Shown: piece after piece, positions 5,262 through 5,883 of the stretch | Layout: the number at the start of each line of letters is the position of its first letter | How positions within the stretch are numbered: the stretch's first letter is position 1 | Source: an uncultured Bacillota bacterium | Lineage (GTDB): Bacteria > Bacillota_I > Bacilli_A > RF39 > UBA660 | Direction of reading: 5' to 3' | NCBI GenBank assembly: GCA_947383065.1 | Contig: CANDCB010000064.1 | Location: 1-5,883 of the forward strand | DNA: 5,883 bases | Program-made: the position numbers and the translations under genes | The notes under the pieces: generated by a model | Told to the model about the DNA's origin: nothing | Databases searched by the model: none | The model's input: the letters and a program-made list of their open reading frames with translations, nothing else

Positions 5262-5507
5262 ATGAATTTGAAAGAATTTACCGAATATTTAGTTAAAAGT
5301 ATAGCTAAAGAACCAGATATGGTAAGTGTACAACAATTTGGTGGAGAAGAAGATTCTACTATTTTAGAAATTATTGTACATGAATCTGATATGGGAACTG
5401 TTATTGGTCGAAATGGTAAAATGGCTAATGCTATTAGAACATTAGTTCAAGCTCATGCTTATATTCTTGGACTTAATAAAGTTAAAATTAATATAGATTC
5501 ATTTTAA
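5262..5507 (+). CDS. khpA: KH-domain RNA-binding protein KhpA (YlqC family)
   Basis: 81 residues, the usual length, made of essentially one KH domain. The GxxG loop that clamps single-stranded RNA is Gly49-Arg-Asn-Gly52 inside VIGRNGKMANAIRTL. The N-terminal MNLKEFTEYLVKSIAKEPD and the C-terminal VKINIDS are typical of YlqC/KhpA. In other Gram-positives KhpA pairs with KhpB/Jag to bind many RNAs and influence cell division and elongation; whether khpB exists here is not visible. The start is one base past the rpsP stop, with GAAGG (5249-5253) in the rpsP tail as ribosome binding site, so the two are co-transcribed and probably translationally coupled. A terminator follows within 25 bases. Confidence 0.96.
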   Translation: MNLKEFTEYLVKSIAKEPDMVSVQQFGGEEDSTILEIIVHESDMGTVIGRNGKMANAIRTLVQAHAYILGLNKVKINIDSF

Positions 5508-5510
5508 AAA

Positions 5511-5541
5511 ATGTAATAGTAATTATTACGTTTTTTTTTTT
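5511..5541 (+). terminator. Intrinsic terminator of the rpsP-khpA operon
   Basis: GTAATA (5513-5518) pairs with TATTAC (5524-5529) around a five-base loop; an outer A-T and a T-G pair can add two more. Eleven T residues follow (5531-5541). It begins four bases after the khpA stop. The stem is weak in GC but the U-tract is long, so efficient termination is likely. Confidence 0.85.
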
Positions 5542-5554
5542 GAAAATAACAAGG

Positions 5555-5583
5555 TTTTAAAATATTTTTTTAGTATTTTAAAA
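5555..5583. repeat. AT-only inverted repeat after the khpA terminator
   Basis: TTTTAAAATA (5555-5564) is the exact reverse complement of TATTTTAAAA (5574-5583), with a nine-base loop made almost wholly of T. It lies 14 bases beyond the khpA terminator. It may be a back-up terminator element or a protein site; each arm itself contains the palindrome TTTTAAAA. Confidence 0.4.
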
Positions 5584-5622
5584 TAGCTAGAATGTATGGT
5601 ATTATATATATAATAAGAATAC

Positions 5623-5628
5623 TATAAT
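5623..5628 (+). promoter_or_regulatory. Candidate -10 element for the gene at the right edge
   Basis: A perfect TATAAT lies 26 bases before the GTG start at 5654, giving a predicted start near 5635 and a leader of about 19 bases, like other genes here. No acceptable -35 lies 16-18 bases upstream, so support is limited. Confidence 0.35.
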
Positions 5629-5653
5629 TGTTTTAAAGTAGGTGCTTTTTATA

Positions 5654-5883
5654 GTGAAAAAGATGACTTTTTTGATAAATATATTAACTATATTAGTTAT
5701 TTTGATGATTTTTAAGCCAGTTAAAGTAATAGATGTTAGTTATAAAAAATTTGAAAGTAATAATTTTGTTAGTGATTTTGCTGATATGGAATCTCTTTAT
5801 AGTAATAAGTTAAAGGAGAAAGTTTTAGGTATTGGTGGGGGCGGAGTAGTTTTTCAACCTAAATTTAGTCCTTTTAATGATAA
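5654..5883 (+). CDS. N-terminal part of an exported or membrane-anchored protein resembling BNR/GH74-type propeller proteins (3' end outside window)
   Basis: 76 codons are visible and the frame is open to the window edge. The GTG start has AGTAGGTG (5637-5644) nine bases upstream; an in-frame ATG at 5663 is possible but further from it. The N-terminus is MKKM followed by a hydrophobic stretch (FLINILTILVILMIF), a signal peptide or anchor. After a short linker comes KVLGIGGGGVVFQPKFSPFND. The glycine run followed by a P-x-x-S-P-x-x-D pattern resembles the first blade of BNR/Asp-box seven-bladed propellers (sialidase-like, VPS10/GH74-like exo-glucanase folds). The match is by eye and the body of the protein is not visible. 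No enzymatic activity can be claimed. It follows the rpsP-khpA terminator and is probably its own unit. Confidence 0.72.
   Translation, partial: MKKMTFLINILTILVILMIFKPVKVIDVSYKKFESNNFVSDFADMESLYSNKLKEKVLGIGGGGVVFQPKFSPFND

Noticed and set aside
1..5883. Mycoplasma-type code with TGA as Trp
   Set aside because: No complete gene stops at TGA, but Trp is TGG everywhere, there is no in-frame TGA in any recognised gene, and protein lengths and ends fit the standard bacterial code. Six stops are too few to infer anything from the lack of TGA.
1..5883. CRISPR array, insertion sequence ends, attachment site or toxin-antitoxin pair
   Set aside because: No regularly spaced direct repeats, transposase frames, tRNA-flanking duplications or small overlapping gene pairs were found on either strand.

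Overview
The window is very AT-rich and reads cleanly in the standard bacterial code: every Trp is TGG, and all six complete genes stop at TAA or TAG. The gene set is a long Rel/SpoT-type protein, a CotE-type spore coat protein, and the rpsP-khpA pair. Together with cohesin/cadherin-like and BNR-type surface proteins at the two edges, this points to a low-GC Gram-positive of the class Bacilli. I infer an uncultured gut-type lineage near Erysipelotrichales/RF39; the sequence alone cannot fix the taxon.

Layout. 2-1570 (+): the 3' part of a cell-surface protein, with a cohesin-like tail, three cadherin-like beta-sandwich repeats, a C-terminal membrane anchor and a basic tail. 1629-3065 (+): a shortened RelA/SpoT homologue with an intact (p)ppGpp hydrolase site, a synthetase domain missing its catalytic Glu, a TGS domain and no C-terminal regulatory half. 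3132-3797 (+): an unrecognised protein with two membrane helices, a TTG start and its own sigma-A promoter. 3909-4430 (-): CotE, convergent with the previous gene, behind a sequence that fits a sporulation sigma-E promoter. 4431-4978: a gene-poor stretch with the cotE promoter, an apparently orphan forward promoter plus Shine-Dalgarno sequence on a perfect palindrome, possible decayed coding, and the rpsP promoter. 4979-5507 (+): rpsP and khpA, one base apart, closed by a strong terminator. 5654-5883 (+): the start of an exported or membrane-anchored protein resembling BNR/GH74-type propellers, cut by the window edge.

How the parts relate. These look like separate transcription units rather than one system. 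rpsP-khpA is translation and RNA-binding housekeeping, but is cut off from the usual rimM-trmD continuation. The Rel-like protein would mainly remove (p)ppGpp. CotE with a sigma-E-like promoter implies a sporulation programme. The edge genes encode the cell surface. The promoters I can place lie very close to their genes (predicted leaders of about 12-23 bases).

Most worth following: the Rel homologue with a Glu-to-Gln change in its synthetase motif and a missing C-terminal half; cotE and its sigma-E-like promoter; and the orphan promoter/RBS at 4519-4564. I found no CRISPR array, insertion sequence, tRNA or rRNA, and no clearly new multi-gene system.
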